Notes: generated by a model not told the origin, from the sequence alone. A stretch of 40,087 bases of DNA from Altibacter sp. (GCF_019913785.1 NZ_JAIOHK010000002.1:1-40087); one strand, 5' to 3'. Positions 1 to 11,232 are shown, counted from the stretch's first letter. Numbers and translations: made by a program.

Positions 1-785
1 AATTCAAATGTTAATGCGCCACTCGTAGAGGTAAAAACTGCAGATCCGTTAGCGGCAATCATTCCTGCTAAAGTATCTGTACTTGCGTTCAAGTTACTAT
101 CATATATCTGTGGAGAGGCAGTATTAGGACCATCATAAATATTAAGAACATCGAAGGTTCCAAATATATTAAACGACAAAAATTCAACTTCTAGATCCAC
201 ACCGGTCAAGGTCGTTGTAGTGGTACATCCACAGTTAGGATAATCTCCTGAATTTCCTGATGATGTTGTTGTACAGTCACCACCCGGACCTCCATTTACT
301 CCATCAGATGGGTCATAGAAAAAATCTCCAACAACAACCGCAAAGGTTTCGGTCGCTCCCGCTGTAGGGATAATGTTCGCCATCATATTGTTGTTCTGAG
401 ATGCAAAATGACGTTTTAATGCTGCTATTTCTTCAATAGTGAAAAGCTGATCAATTTTTCCTGTTTGATGACCCATCGCAGCATAGCGATCCAGTAAATC
501 ATCCAAAGAAATTCCAGTTTGAGAACTAGCTGCAACTGATGCCGCCAAAAGTTCTTGTTCAATTTCCAAAGCCGTGTTTGTATTCTTATTATACGGAGCC
601 GGTTGGAAATACCTAGTAGTATTTACGTTTTCCATATTCCCAGCACTAAGCTTCTGTACTTTTGTTATCTCTGTCGCTTCCTTAGCGTCTATGGCCGTGG
701 AAGTAGCAGATGATTGCAAATTCTGAGCATGTACTGTAGCCGTTAAGCAAAACAGTAAACACCATAAAAAAGTAATTTTTTTCAT
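1..785 (-). CDS. Secreted protein with CUB-like domain, C-terminus cut off by window edge
   Basis: I read this frame directly from the minus strand: ATG at 785 and about 261 codons open to base 3 without a stop. Residues 1-20 form a signal peptide (MKK, a hydrophobic core, then HAQ). A region to about residue 160 has no family I recognise. From about residue 195 a CUB-like fold appears, with the hallmark FDVLNIYDGPNT, a strand ending FTSTSGALTFEF, and two cysteines (CGC) at its start. Large flavobacterial surface proteins often carry such CUB domains for binding glycans or proteins, usually followed by more repeats and a type IX secretion tail. The tail lies outside the window, so the export route is inference. 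A TTG-N19-TATATTTA promoter lies upstream. The gene and its signal peptide are secure; the exact role is unknown. Confidence 0.85.
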   Translation of the reverse strand, partial: MKKITFLWCLLFCLTATVHAQNLQSSATSTAIDAKEATEITKVQKLSAGNMENVNTTRYFQPAPYNKNTNTALEIEQELLAASVAASSQTGISLDDLLDRYAAMGHQTGKIDQLFTIEEIAALKRHFASQNNNMMANIIPTAGATETFAVVVGDFFYDPSDGVNGGPGGDCTTTSSGNSGDYPNCGCTTTTTLTGVDLEVEFLSFNIFGTFDVLNIYDGPNTASPQIYDSNLNASTDTLAGMIAANGSAVFTSTSGALTFE

Positions 786-815
786 AATAAATTAATGGAT
801 TGATTATTGTTATCT

Positions 816-845
816 TAAATATACTAAAGATTATAACATGTTCAA
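816..845 (-). promoter_or_regulatory. Bacteroidota-type promoter for the CUB-domain gene
   Basis: On the minus strand TTG (845-843) is followed after exactly 19 nt by TATATTTA (823-816). This is one base off the TAnnTTTG consensus with ideal spacing. The predicted start of transcription is near 811, giving a leader of about 25 nt before the ATG at 785. Confidence 0.6.
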
Positions 846-904
846 ACAAAATTCGACAAGCAACGTTCTTTCCACGACCAATACCACATTAAATTTGTCA
901 AAAA

Positions 905-946
905 AAAGAAACCTGCCCTTTAGTATCCTTAAAAGCAGGTTTTTAT
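905..946 (-). terminator. Intrinsic terminator downstream of fabI
   Basis: The perfect 8-bp stem AAACCTGC (909-916) / GCAGGTTT (935-942) is followed on the minus strand by a T-rich run from the A-tract at 901-908. It sits about 25 nt past the fabI stop and separates fabI from the CUB gene. Confidence 0.8.
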
Positions 947-969
947 AAATAATTTCAAGAAATTTTAAA

Positions 970-1788
970 TCATTGTTTTTCCATAAAAGATTCCATGACC
1001 TCATTACTTACTCCCATATTCGAAAATCCTCCGTCGTTGTATAAGTTCTGAAGCGTGACCCGTTTGGTCAAATCACTAAATAAGGTCACCGTATAATTGG
1101 CGCAATCCAAGGCAGTAGCGTTTCCTAATGGTGACATTTTTTCTGCATACGCTATAAAACCGTCGAAACCCTTCACACCTTGACCGGCTGTTGTTGGCGT
1201 TGGAGATTGAGAAATTGTATTCACCCGTACTTTTTTATCCTTTCCGAAGAAATAACCAAAACTCCTCGCAATAGATTCTAAATAGGCCTTATTGTCGGCC
1301 ATATCATTGTAATCGGGAAATACACGTTGCGCCGCCATATAGGTGAGTGCAACAATGCTTCCCCATTCATTCATCGCATCTTTTTTATACAATACGTTCA
1401 TGGTCTTGTGAAATGAAACCGCCGAAACGTCCCATCCTTTATGAGTCCAATCGTAATTCTGGTCTGTGTATTTCATTCCTTTTCGAACATTCACCGACAT
1501 ACCAATAGAGTGTAGTACGAAATCTAATTTCCCACCCAAGATCTCAGTAGCTTTATCCACTAAGTTTTCAAGGTCTTCCATACTCGTAGCATCGGCTGGA
1601 ACAATTTCCGACCCTGTCTTTTCGGCCAAGGCATTTATTTGTCCCATTCGCATAGCAATGGGCGCGTTGGTAAGTACAAACCTACCTCCTTCTGCATGCA
1701 CCTGCTCTGCTGTTTTCCACGCAATAGAATTTTCGTCCAATGCCCCAAAAATAATTCCTCTTTTTCCTTTTAATAGATTATAAGCCAT
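970..1788 (-). CDS. fabI: Enoyl-[acyl-carrier-protein] reductase (NADH), FabI type
   Basis: A 272-residue short-chain dehydrogenase that catalyses the last reduction of each fatty-acid elongation cycle in the cytoplasm, converting trans-2-enoyl-ACP to acyl-ACP. The N-terminal GKRGIIFGALDENSIAW is the FabI form of the Rossmann dinucleotide site. The catalytic pair is visible as Tyr160-x6-Lys167 within FPDYNDMADNKAYL, with the second conserved Tyr at 150. Length matches FabI (about 260-275). The ATG at 1788 gives the usual N-terminus. It lies 60 nt downstream of recN but has its own TATCTTTG element in the gap and a terminator after it, so it is probably transcribed at least partly on its own. 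Identification is firm. Confidence 0.97.
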   Translation of the reverse strand: MAYNLLKGKRGIIFGALDENSIAWKTAEQVHAEGGRFVLTNAPIAMRMGQINALAEKTGSEIVPADATSMEDLENLVDKATEILGGKLDFVLHSIGMSVNVRKGMKYTDQNYDWTHKGWDVSAVSFHKTMNVLYKKDAMNEWGSIVALTYMAAQRVFPDYNDMADNKAYLESIARSFGYFFGKDKKVRVNTISQSPTPTTAGQGVKGFDGFIAYAEKMSPLGNATALDCANYTVTLFSDLTKRVTLQNLYNDGGFSNMGVSNEVMESFMEKQ

Positions 1789-1837
1789 ATCTTCTTAATT
1801 AGTATGAATGCTCTTTTGTATATTTTACCGTTGAAAA

Positions 1838-1845
1838 CAAAGATA
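1838..1845 (-). promoter_or_regulatory. -7 element (TATCTTTG) for fabI
   Basis: A perfect match to TAnnTTTG in the recN-fabI gap on the minus strand. No TTG lies at the ideal 19-nt spacing. The predicted leader is about 45 nt. Confidence 0.45.
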
Positions 1846-1848
1846 CAT

Positions 1849-3501
1849 TTAATTCAATAATTCTTTTGCGTGGGCAATTGCCGAATCGGTCACTTTTTTT
1901 CCTCCAATCATCTGCGCTATTTCTACAATACGCTCATCTTCGTTTAGTGTTTTCAATCTGGTAACTGTAACCGCTTCATTATCTTCCTTGTATACCTTAA
2001 TATGATGTTCGCCTTTGGCGGCGATCTGTGGTAAATGCGTAATACTGAACAATTGCATGGACTTACTCATCTCGCCCATAATAGTTGCCATCTTATGTGC
2101 AATCTCCCCCGAAACACCCGAATCAATTTCATCAAAAATAATAGTTGGCAACTTCTTATACTGTGTCAATACTGCCTTAACCGCCAACATGATCCTGCTT
2201 AACTCTCCGCCCGACGCCACCTTTTTTAACGACCCAAATGGTAAGCCTTTATTTGCTGTGAACAACAAATCCAAGGTGTCGGTGCCTATTCTTCTAAATG
2301 CTTCTGAAGGTGTCAACACAAACTGAAACTGTGCATTGGGCAGTCCTAATTCCTTTAAAAACGATTCTAATTTCTGTTTTAACTGCGGAATGGCTTTTAG
2401 GCGTTTTTCATGAAGTGTTTCGGCCGTTTGTAAGGCACTCCTTTTGGCTTCTGAAAGTTGTTTCTCCAGTTCCAAAATACGTTCGTCCATGGTAAGGGTT
2501 ATATCAATCTTTTCTTCTAATTCGGTCTGAAGCCCTAACAATTCTTCAACCGTAGCCAAACTGTGTTTTTGTTGTAACTTATATAAGGTCTGCAGCCTAT
2601 CATTTACCTCTTGTAACTTCTGCGGGTCTGCTTCAACATTCCCAACCAATTCCTCGACTGTTTGTTCGAGGTCTTCCAATTCAATAATAGCACTGTTCAA
2701 TCTATTCCACAAGGCTTCATATTCCGAAGAAAAACTACGCAGTTTTCCCAAGCTAAGTCTCGCCTCCTTAGCCGTGTCCAGTGTACCAATCTGTTCTTCA
2801 GAAAATAACCGATGAATCTTCGCAAGCGACTCCTGAATTTCTTCCGAATTATTTAAAGTTGCATAGGTTTCTTCCAACTCCTGTTGATTCAATCGCTCTA
2901 AGTCGGCTTCTTTTAATTCGTTGTATAAAAAGGTATTATAGTCCAATTCTTTGGTTGCAGTTTCCTTCGAATTCTTCACTTCCAAAAGTGTTGTCGACAA
3001 CTTCTTAAAAGATTCCAATTGCAACGCATACTCCCGTAGCAACCCCAAATTGTCTGCCAACACATCGATGACCTCCATTTGAAATGCTTCGGAAGATAAA
3101 GTAAGGGTTTCATGCTGACTGTGTATATCCACCAAATGAGGTCCCAAGGCCTGTAGTTGATGCAGTGCAACCGGTGTATCGTTTATAAACGCTCTGGATT
3201 TTCCACTCGGTAAGATCTCACGACGAATAATTGTATGCGATTCGTAATCCAGCTCGTTTTCCTCAAAAATGGGTTGTAAATGGTAGTGATCAATGGCAAA
3301 CTCGGCTTCGATGACACACTTTTTAGTAGCATCTTTAACACTGCTTACATCTGCCCGTTTGCCCAATACCAAAGATAAAGCTCCAAGTAGAATCGACTTT
3401 CCGGCACCGGTCTCACCCGTAATTATGGTCAGTCCCGAATTAAAATCAACACGGATATCATCGATGAGTGCATAATTCTTTATGGCAAGGGTTGTAATCA
3501 C
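1849..3501 (-). CDS. recN: DNA repair protein RecN
   Basis: A 550-residue SMC-like ATPase that acts early in recombinational repair of double-strand breaks. The Walker A motif GETGAGKS is at residues 29-36, after the typical start IKNYALIDDIRVDF. Long heptad-rich coiled-coil segments fill roughly 150-370. The C-terminal half carries the ABC signature ASGGELSRIMLAVKAVL, the Walker B IIFDEIDSGVSGE, and the late histidine of the switch (SITHLPQIAAKG). The start codon is GTG at 3501, chosen because it gives the standard RecN N-terminus and no ATG is available. It is the last gene of the bamD-rpoZ-coaBC-DUF4835 run. A 91-nt gap before it contains a near-consensus TACCTTTA (3519-3512), so internal initiation is possible. 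Confidence 0.97.
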   Translation of the reverse strand: MITTLAIKNYALIDDIRVDFNSGLTIITGETGAGKSILLGALSLVLGKRADVSSVKDATKKCVIEAEFAIDHYHLQPIFEENELDYESHTIIRREILPSGKSRAFINDTPVALHQLQALGPHLVDIHSQHETLTLSSEAFQMEVIDVLADNLGLLREYALQLESFKKLSTTLLEVKNSKETATKELDYNTFLYNELKEADLERLNQQELEETYATLNNSEEIQESLAKIHRLFSEEQIGTLDTAKEARLSLGKLRSFSSEYEALWNRLNSAIIELEDLEQTVEELVGNVEADPQKLQEVNDRLQTLYKLQQKHSLATVEELLGLQTELEEKIDITLTMDERILELEKQLSEAKRSALQTAETLHEKRLKAIPQLKQKLESFLKELGLPNAQFQFVLTPSEAFRRIGTDTLDLLFTANKGLPFGSLKKVASGGELSRIMLAVKAVLTQYKKLPTIIFDEIDSGVSGEIAHKMATIMGEMSKSMQLFSITHLPQIAAKGEHHIKVYKEDNEAVTVTRLKTLNEDERIVEIAQMIGGKKVTDSAIAHAKELLN

Positions 3502-3592
3502 AAATGGAATTTAAAGGTATAAAAGCAGCGCGCTTATATAGCTTCTAAAGTAACAGAGTTTTGATTCTCTTGCAAGAAAAAAGAAAGGATGT

Positions 3593-4483
3593 TTAAAACT
3601 TAATTTCAGTCCAGTTGTTACGCTTGGTAGGAGCCATTCGATTTAAATTCTCGATCAAGGCGGCTATTTCCACCTGAGGTCCTCCACTAAATACCGCCTG
3701 TATCTCGTCGCTCTTGGCATCAAAAAAGGTACGTAACAAGAATGAATTAGGTCTACGGTCATTAATGCCTTTTAAGGTGGCGATGGCATCGATGATCTTC
3801 AACTTGGCGTCTCTTTGATTCTGACTCATAAGATCCAAGCCGTTGAGATGGTATTCATACATGGCAGTATGGAATTCTTTATAGACCGAAGACAACATAG
3901 CATCATTATATCGGTAACGGGATTGGTTGCCGTCTGTAGGTCTCCAGCCTGCATAATTGCTCGATGCGGCTGTATTAATAATTTGCTTTGCTACTTCAAA
4001 ATATTCCTTTCCACCATCGGGTTCAAAGGTATCTGCATCCAGGCCAATGATCGTATACACATGATAGGCGATCACCGATATCAGGTTCGATTCGAACGTA
4101 TTGATATTAAAATTGAGTGGTTGAAATTCGGTATACTTAAAACTGAATTGTCGGTCGTTGTAATTGTAAATCGGACTATCATAGGTAGACCCGAATATAG
4201 GTCGTGAAGACTGCACCTGAATCGATCCGGTAAAGGTATCTCCGCTGTATTCGGAAATCACGATCGACATATTACAATCGATACGTTCCTGGTTCAGATA
4301 GACCTTATCCGTCCATTTTGTGTTGTTTAAAAACTCGGTAAGTTGTTGTTCCAATGTCGCAAATACCTGCTGATTGGGTTGACCTGTCTGTTGCGCATCA
4401 ATGACAATGGTACAGTTTAACTCTTGGGCCTGTAACGCATAGGTAGAAATTAAAAACGAAAGAAAAAGGAATAATCTACGCAT
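3593..4483 (-). CDS. DUF4835 family exported protein
   Basis: A 296-residue protein with a clear signal peptide (MRRLFLFLSFLISTYALQAQ), so it is exported to the periplasm or outer membrane. After cleavage it starts ELNCTIVIDAQQ and continues as a soluble mixed domain typical of DUF4835, a Bacteroidota-restricted family without assigned function. There is no lipobox and no further membrane segment. The start overlaps the end of coaBC by 8 nt, implying translational coupling. The conserved placement between coaBC and recN, downstream of bamD, is suggestive of an envelope role, but that is inference only. Family assignment comes from recall of the N-terminal pattern and the neighbourhood. Confidence 0.85.
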   Translation of the reverse strand: MRRLFLFLSFLISTYALQAQELNCTIVIDAQQTGQPNQQVFATLEQQLTEFLNNTKWTDKVYLNQERIDCNMSIVISEYSGDTFTGSIQVQSSRPIFGSTYDSPIYNYNDRQFSFKYTEFQPLNFNINTFESNLISVIAYHVYTIIGLDADTFEPDGGKEYFEVAKQIINTAASSNYAGWRPTDGNQSRYRYNDAMLSSVYKEFHTAMYEYHLNGLDLMSQNQRDAKLKIIDAIATLKGINDRRPNSFLLRTFFDAKSDEIQAVFSGGPQVEIAALIENLNRMAPTKRNNWTEIKF

Positions 4484-5687
4484 GAAGTTGTTTTATAATA
4501 TGTTGTAAAATGTCTTTTGCTACTTCGGTTTTTGGTTTAACTGAAAAAGGGATCACTTTATTGCCCTTTGTCACCAAAGTCACTTTATTGGTGTCTGACT
4601 TAAATCCGGCACCTTTATCATTAAGCGAATTTAATACAATTAAATCTAAATTCTTTTTTTTGAGTTTGCTTTTTGCGTTTTCCAATTCATTCTCCGTTTC
4701 CAAAGCAAAGCCTATCAACAATTGTTTTTGTTTAATCTTCCCCAATGAAGCTAAAATATCGTCGGTCTTCTCCAGTTCAAGGGTAAGAACCGAATCCTTC
4801 TTTTTAATTTTTTGATCGGCCACCCTCTTGGGGCGATAATCGGCTACCGCGGCACTCAAAATAGCCACATCACAGTTGTCAAAATGCGCATGAGTTGCTT
4901 CGTACATTTCTTTGGCCGAGGTCACGGGGATGAGTTTCACCGCATTGCGCTTCAAATGTACATGTGAGGGTCCCGAAACCAAAACCACTTCAGCTCCCAA
5001 ATCGGCCGAAACTTCGGCCAATGCATAGCCCATTTTTCCACTGGAATGGTTTCCTATAAAACGTACCGGATCAATGGCTTCGTAGGTGGGTCCGGCCGTA
5101 ATCAAAATCCTCTTTCCACGTAGTGGTAAGGATTTCAGAATATCATTTTCAAGGAATGAAACAATGTCTTCCGGTTCGGCCATACGCCCTTGCCCCACCA
5201 AACCACTTGCCAACTCACCAAAGGTCGCGGGAATTTGAATATTTCCGAAGCTACCCAATATCTCAAATGTCTTTTTGGTAGACGGGTGTGTATACATGTC
5301 CAAATCCATGGCTGGCGCGTAATACACCGGACATTTCGCCGAAAGATAGCAGGCCAACAATAGATTATCACAGGTCCCTTGAGACATTTTTGACAAGGTA
5401 TTTGCCGTAGCCGGAGCTATTATAAAATAATCTGCCCAAAGGGCTAACTCAACGTGGTTATTCCATTGGGCATTTTCATCTTCTTCGTTCGTAAATGAAG
5501 AAAAAACTTCGTTCTTTGAAAGTGTGGAAAGGGTTAAGGGGGTTACAAATTCTTTAGCTGAAGGCGTCATCACTACCTTCACATTGGCACCCGCCTTTAC
5601 TAATAAACGCACTAGAAAAGCCGATTTATAAGCGGCAATACCGGCTGTTACGCCTAGTAGTATATTTTTACCGCTTAACACAGACAT
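4476..5687 (-). CDS. coaBC: Bifunctional phosphopantothenoylcysteine decarboxylase / phosphopantothenate-cysteine ligase
   Basis: A 403-residue fusion catalysing two steps of coenzyme A synthesis. The N-terminal CoaC flavoprotein domain (about 1-185) shows GVTAGIAAYKSAFLVRLL, the catalytic-type His in NNHVELALWADY, and the substrate-binding PAMDLDMY. The C-terminal CoaB domain (about 188-403) shows ILITAGPTYEAIDPVRFIGN followed by HSSGKMGYALA, the CTP-dependent ligase signature, and later GFALETEN. Length is typical of the bacterial fusion (about 400). It lies 6 nt after rpoZ and overlaps DUF4835 by 8 nt, so it is within one operon. CoA feeds ACP and fatty-acid synthesis. Confidence 0.97.
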   Translation of the reverse strand: MSVLSGKNILLGVTAGIAAYKSAFLVRLLVKAGANVKVVMTPSAKEFVTPLTLSTLSKNEVFSSFTNEEDENAQWNNHVELALWADYFIIAPATANTLSKMSQGTCDNLLLACYLSAKCPVYYAPAMDLDMYTHPSTKKTFEILGSFGNIQIPATFGELASGLVGQGRMAEPEDIVSFLENDILKSLPLRGKRILITAGPTYEAIDPVRFIGNHSSGKMGYALAEVSADLGAEVVLVSGPSHVHLKRNAVKLIPVTSAKEMYEATHAHFDNCDVAILSAAVADYRPKRVADQKIKKKDSVLTLELEKTDDILASLGKIKQKQLLIGFALETENELENAKSKLKKKNLDLIVLNSLNDKGAGFKSDTNKVTLVTKGNKVIPFSVKPKTEVAKDILQHIIKQLHA

Positions 5688-5693
5688 TTTTAA

Positions 5694-6029
5694 TTATTTA
5701 TCGAGTTCGCTCTCTTGAGTGTTGCGATAGTAGATCTTATTCTCCAACCACTCTTGTACGGCCAAAGCATGTGGCTTAGGCAATTTCTCGTAGAACTTGG
5801 AAACCTCAATCTGTTCTTTGTTCTCAAAAATCTCTTCCAGGCTATCGTTATAGGTAGCAAACTCATCTAGCTTCTCGAGTAATTCCTTCTTGATATCACC
5901 ATTGATTTGCGTAGCTCTTTTGGCAATAATCGAAATAGCCTTGTAGATATTCCCGGTTGGTTCATCTATAAGGTTTTTATCAATAGTAATCGTATTGATA
6001 GGTGCTTCAGAATTTTTAATATCGCTCAT
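5694..6029 (-). CDS. rpoZ: DNA-directed RNA polymerase omega subunit (Bacteroidota type)
   Basis: A 111-residue protein with the Bacteroidota omega pattern: NIYKAISIIAKRATQING followed by an acidic helix and PHALAVQEWLENKIYYRN. Omega helps fold and retain the beta-prime subunit. The divergent Bacteroidota form is recognised by the helix that carries the conserved A-x-RA-x-QI. It starts 5 nt after bamD and ends 6 nt before coaBC, the usual order in this phylum. It is short but well supported by position and motif. Confidence 0.9.
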   Translation of the reverse strand: MSDIKNSEAPINTITIDKNLIDEPTGNIYKAISIIAKRATQINGDIKKELLEKLDEFATYNDSLEEIFENKEQIEVSKFYEKLPKPHALAVQEWLENKIYYRNTQESELDK

Positions 6030-6034
6030 AAATT

Positions 6035-6859
6035 CTATTTTAAACTTGTCGTTTCTTCTAAGGTTCGTAATCGTAATTGTATGTCTTCCGAAATCTTGTC
6101 GGCATCTGCCTTCAGGTCACTGTCTTTATAATATTTCGCAAAATTATTGTAATACACCTGCGCTTGCTCCAATCGTTCAGGAACTAGTTGAGGAATACTG
6201 TTTATCGCCAGTTTATAGGCGGCTTCTATCCTTCCGAAGAAAGCTTCTTTACGGAATTCAGACCCCGGATTGTCGGTGATAAAATTATCGAAGGCCGCGA
6301 TGGCTGCTTTATAATCGGAGATACGAAGATATTGCTTCGCCACTTCAATTTCTTTCTTTTCTTTTTTGTAACGCAATTCCGAAACCAAGGTATTGATCTC
6401 TAATCTATGTTCGGAATTGGGATATGAATTGATAAATTTTTGCAGTTTTTCTAAACCGGTATCGGTATCTTTTTGATCCAATGAATAGCGCGGGGACAAT
6501 TCATAATAACTTCTCGCCGAACGGTAGGAAGCCAACTCTACACTGTCACTCTTCGGGTAGGAAGTTTCAAAACGCTCAAACTGATAGCCTGCCAAATAAA
6601 AGTCCTCCAAATTATAGAACGTATTTGCATACATGAACATCAATTTCTCTGCCTGTGGTTTTCCGCGATATACCGGAACAATCTGCTCCATCAATTGCAA
6701 TGCTTTTTTATATTTTCCTATTTGGTACAATGAATCTGCCATGGCATACTTTTGCCCCGAATCATCGCCACGTAGCACCTTTTGATACTGGCTACAGGAC
6801 ATAAATAGTAAACTTACAAATAGAATTAAAAGGCTGGCTCTCATATATTTAAAAAACAT
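6035..6859 (-). CDS. bamD: Outer membrane assembly lipoprotein BamD
   Basis: A 274-residue lipoprotein. Residues 1-21 are a signal sequence ending in the lipobox LFMSC, so the cysteine at 22 is lipidated. The rest is helical TPR-like repeats (YQIGKYKKALQLMEQIVP, LAGYQFERFETSYPKSDSVE, FDNFITDNPGSEFRKEAFF), characteristic of BamD, which binds BamA and helps insert beta-barrel proteins. The ATG at 6859 lies 4 nt after a perfect TACTTTTG element, which argues for this start and a leaderless mRNA; an internal Met6 would give a shorter but still good signal peptide. It heads the run bamD-rpoZ-coaBC-DUF4835-recN. Confidence 0.92.
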   Translation of the reverse strand: MFFKYMRASLLILFVSLLFMSCSQYQKVLRGDDSGQKYAMADSLYQIGKYKKALQLMEQIVPVYRGKPQAEKLMFMYANTFYNLEDFYLAGYQFERFETSYPKSDSVELASYRSARSYYELSPRYSLDQKDTDTGLEKLQKFINSYPNSEHRLEINTLVSELRYKKEKKEIEVAKQYLRISDYKAAIAAFDNFITDNPGSEFRKEAFFGRIEAAYKLAINSIPQLVPERLEQAQVYYNNFAKYYKDSDLKADADKISEDIQLRLRTLEETTSLK

Positions 6860-6863
6860 CGTG

Positions 6864-6871
6864 CAAAAGTA
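6864..6871 (-). promoter_or_regulatory. -7 element (TACTTTTG) 4 nt before bamD
   Basis: A perfect TAnnTTTG on the minus strand, then CACG, then the bamD ATG. In Bacteroidota transcription starts about 4-6 nt after this motif, so the message would begin at or next to the start codon. No TTG lies at 19-nt spacing. Confidence 0.6.
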
Positions 6872-6980
6872 GTGAATTATACGTGATAATAAAAACTTAT
6901 TATCTGGCTAAAATAGGACAAGAAACACGGGTGATCCCACATGTTTTGAAAAAATTAACGCACCATTTCCATTTTCTGAA

Positions 6981-7856
6981 TTAAAAACCATCTACAAAAG
7001 CATCAATTTTGGCGCGCAATGCCTCGCTAACGCCAACCAATGGCAAACGAACCGTGGCACCACAGATCCCCAATTTATCGAATACCGCTTTGATCCCGGC
7101 CGGATTTCCTTCGGCGAAAATATAATCGATCGCCGGTGCTAATTTGTAATGGATCTTATAGGCATCATCTACCTTTTTATTCAATCCCAAATGTACCATT
7201 TCGGAGAATTCCTTCGGAAATCCTTCTCCTATGACCGAGATAACCCCAGCTCCGCCGGCCAAAATCATAGGTAGCGTGACCATATCATCGCCGGATATTA
7301 CTAAAAATTCCGCAGGGCAGCCGTTTATCAATCGCATGGCTTGTACAATATCACCTGCTGCTTCCTTGATCGCAACGATACTTTCAAAATCATTTGCCAG
7401 CCGAATAACGGTTTCGGGCAACATATTAGAAGCCGTACGACCGGGCACATTGTATAGGATAATAGGCTTTGGGGCCATTTGGGCGATGGCCGCGAAATGT
7501 TGATAGATCCCCTCTTGCGTAGGTTTGTTATACATGGGAGATACCGATAGAATCGCGGTAAAGTCCGACAAATCACGCGTTTGCATCTCCTCAATCACCT
7601 CTTGCGTATTATTTCCACCAATTCCCAACACCAATGGCACTCGGTCATTGTTCGTTTCCACTATGGTATCGATCACAAGCTGTTTCTCCGTTTTAGATAG
7701 GGTGACGCTCTCGGCCGTTGTCCCCAGGACCACTAGATAATCTATTCCATTGTCTATATTAAAGTTTACCACCCGCTTCAATCCGGCCACATCCACTTTA
7801 AAATCTTCCGTAAAAGGAGTAATCAAGGCAACACCGGTTCCAATTAGTTCTTTCAT
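6981..7856 (-). CDS. dapA: 4-hydroxy-tetrahydrodipicolinate synthase
   Basis: A 291-residue TIM-barrel aldolase that condenses pyruvate with aspartate semialdehyde, the first committed step to diaminopimelate and lysine. Visible features are the GTTAES loop (residues 45-50), the catalytic Tyr135 in ILYNVPGRT, the Schiff-base Lys164 in VAIKEAAGD, and GDD near 195 followed by the glycine-rich GGAGVISV. Length is normal. Its ATG overlaps the stop of the DUF6913-type gene by 4 nt, so the two are co-translated. The later-pathway gene dapF is at 23070. Confidence 0.97.
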   Translation of the reverse strand: MKELIGTGVALITPFTEDFKVDVAGLKRVVNFNIDNGIDYLVVLGTTAESVTLSKTEKQLVIDTIVETNNDRVPLVLGIGGNNTQEVIEEMQTRDLSDFTAILSVSPMYNKPTQEGIYQHFAAIAQMAPKPIILYNVPGRTASNMLPETVIRLANDFESIVAIKEAAGDIVQAMRLINGCPAEFLVISGDDMVTLPMILAGGAGVISVIGEGFPKEFSEMVHLGLNKKVDDAYKIHYKLAPAIDYIFAEGNPAGIKAVFDKLGICGATVRLPLVGVSEALRAKIDAFVDGF

Positions 7857-8371
7857 GATATCTTTTTTAGAATCTTTAAATATTTTTTTAATTCGGTTTT
7901 GAATGCCGAAATCTCCTCTGGTTCGATTTCAATAATCAAATCGTAGAACCTTGGATCGGCTCTCGCGACTCCCACTTTAAACTTTGCCTTGCTCGCAGAA
8001 ACCATAAGGTCCAAAAATTCATGCGACCCTTTGTAATAGCCTATCAATACATCAAAAGGCATTTCGAGGAATTCGCGGGCATTTTGATTGTGAATTTCCC
8101 CTTTCCAGGTAAAGTCTTTGTGATAGATTTGGTTTTGACGTAAGGATGGAAGTTTCTGTTTGGTTGGCAGAAATGAAAATACCTTTACATCCTTGCGTTG
8201 AATTCCTAAAAGCATTGAAAAATCATACAATTCTTCAAAATCCTGAAACTCGCTTTCGTCCACCAATAATCCCAATTTTGTAAGAGGTTCGTTTACCTGT
8301 GACGCATCCCTTTGCCGAATGTTCCTTTCGGTCTGCTTTTGAAGTGATTTTTGTTTGAGTTTTTTGAACAT
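7853..8371 (-). CDS. Conserved flavobacterial protein, DUF6913-type
   Basis: A 172-residue soluble basic protein starting [17 protein letters not shown]. It has no signal peptide, membrane helix or catalytic motif that I recognise. The middle reads like a small alpha/beta domain ([19 protein letters not shown], then [12 protein letters not shown]). I recall such proteins between ligA and dapA in many Flavobacteriaceae (DUF6913), but the function is unknown. I chose ATG 8371 over the earlier in-frame TTG at 8395 because that TTG lies inside a perfect TAATTTTG promoter element. It overlaps dapA by 4 nt. Confidence 0.8.
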   Translation of the reverse strand: MFKKLKQKSLQKQTERNIRQRDASQVNEPLTKLGLLVDESEFQDFEELYDFSMLLGIQRKDVKVFSFLPTKQKLPSLRQNQIYHKDFTWKGEIHNQNAREFLEMPFDVLIGYYKGSHEFLDLMVSASKAKFKVGVARADPRFYDLIIEIEPEEISAFKTELKKYLKILKKIS

Positions 8372-8392
8372 GAATTCTCGCCTACCAGGCTG

Positions 8393-8400
8393 CAAAATTA
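8393..8400 (-). promoter_or_regulatory. -7 element (TAATTTTG) for the DUF6913-type gene and dapA
   Basis: A perfect TAnnTTTG on the minus strand between ligA and the next gene. The predicted transcript starts near 8388, leaving a leader of about 17 nt before ATG 8371. Confidence 0.5.
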
Positions 8401-8428
8401 CGTAATTAGAGTATTCTTTCCCTGAAGT

Positions 8429-10512
<2,084 letters not shown>

Positions 10513-10530
10513 ATTCAATTACATTCAGAA

Positions 10531-11232
10531 TTAATCCTCCAAAAATATTTTACGCGCTAGTGCGGCACAAAGTCCTCCTGCAACAGGGGCTACTATAAAC
10601 AACCACAATTGCTGCATCGCCATACCGCCTGCGAATAAGGCCGGACCTAAACTTCGAGCCGGATTCACCGAAGTTCCCGTAATAGGAATCACAACCATAT
10701 GAACAAGTGCCAATGAAATACCGATAGCCAATCCTGCCATCATAGGTGATGCATTCTTCGCTGTGGTCCCAAAAATAACCATTAAGAATAAAAAAGTAAA
10801 TACAAACTCCGCGATAAAGGCAGATTTCATATCGTATTCGCCTAGGTAACCGGTTCCCCATCCATTACTTCCCAAGCCCCATTCGGGCATGACAAATCCG
10901 GCACTGCCGGTGGCCAGTACATATAATAATCCGGCCGCAGCAACGGCACCTATACATTGTGAGATCACATAGCCAAGCGTGTCCTTTCCAGAAAGCTTAC
11001 CTGCAGCAAGCATAGCGATAGAAATAGCCGGATTGATGTGACATCCCGAAATTGGCCCGATGGTATAGGCCATCACAACAACAGAAAGTCCAAATGCCAG
11101 AGCGATCCCAAGTAAACCAATTCCTTCAGGTCCCGATTGTGACACACTAGCAATAGTCGCTGCACCACAACCAAATAATACTAAAGCGAAAGTTCCCAGA
11201 CCTTCCGCAAAATACTTTTTTGATGATTTCAT
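10531..11232 (-). CDS. aqpZ: Aquaporin (AqpZ-like water channel)
   Basis: A 233-residue inner-membrane MIP-family channel with six hydrophobic helices and two half-helices. Both signature NPA boxes are present: residues 67-69 in GCHINPAIS and 190-192 in TSVNPARSLGPALF. The arginine right after the second box (Arg193) and the His at 65 fit a narrow, water-selective filter rather than a glycerol channel. Length is typical of AqpZ (about 230). It is transcribed alone, with about 100 nt upstream of its ATG and a strong terminator behind. A one-mismatch TACATTTA (11266-11259) is a possible -7 element. Confidence 0.95.
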   Translation of the reverse strand: MKSSKKYFAEGLGTFALVLFGCGAATIASVSQSGPEGIGLLGIALAFGLSVVVMAYTIGPISGCHINPAISIAMLAAGKLSGKDTLGYVISQCIGAVAAAGLLYVLATGSAGFVMPEWGLGSNGWGTGYLGEYDMKSAFIAEFVFTFLFLMVIFGTTAKNASPMMAGLAIGISLALVHMVVIPITGTSVNPARSLGPALFAGGMAMQQLWLFIVAPVAGGLCAALARKIFLED

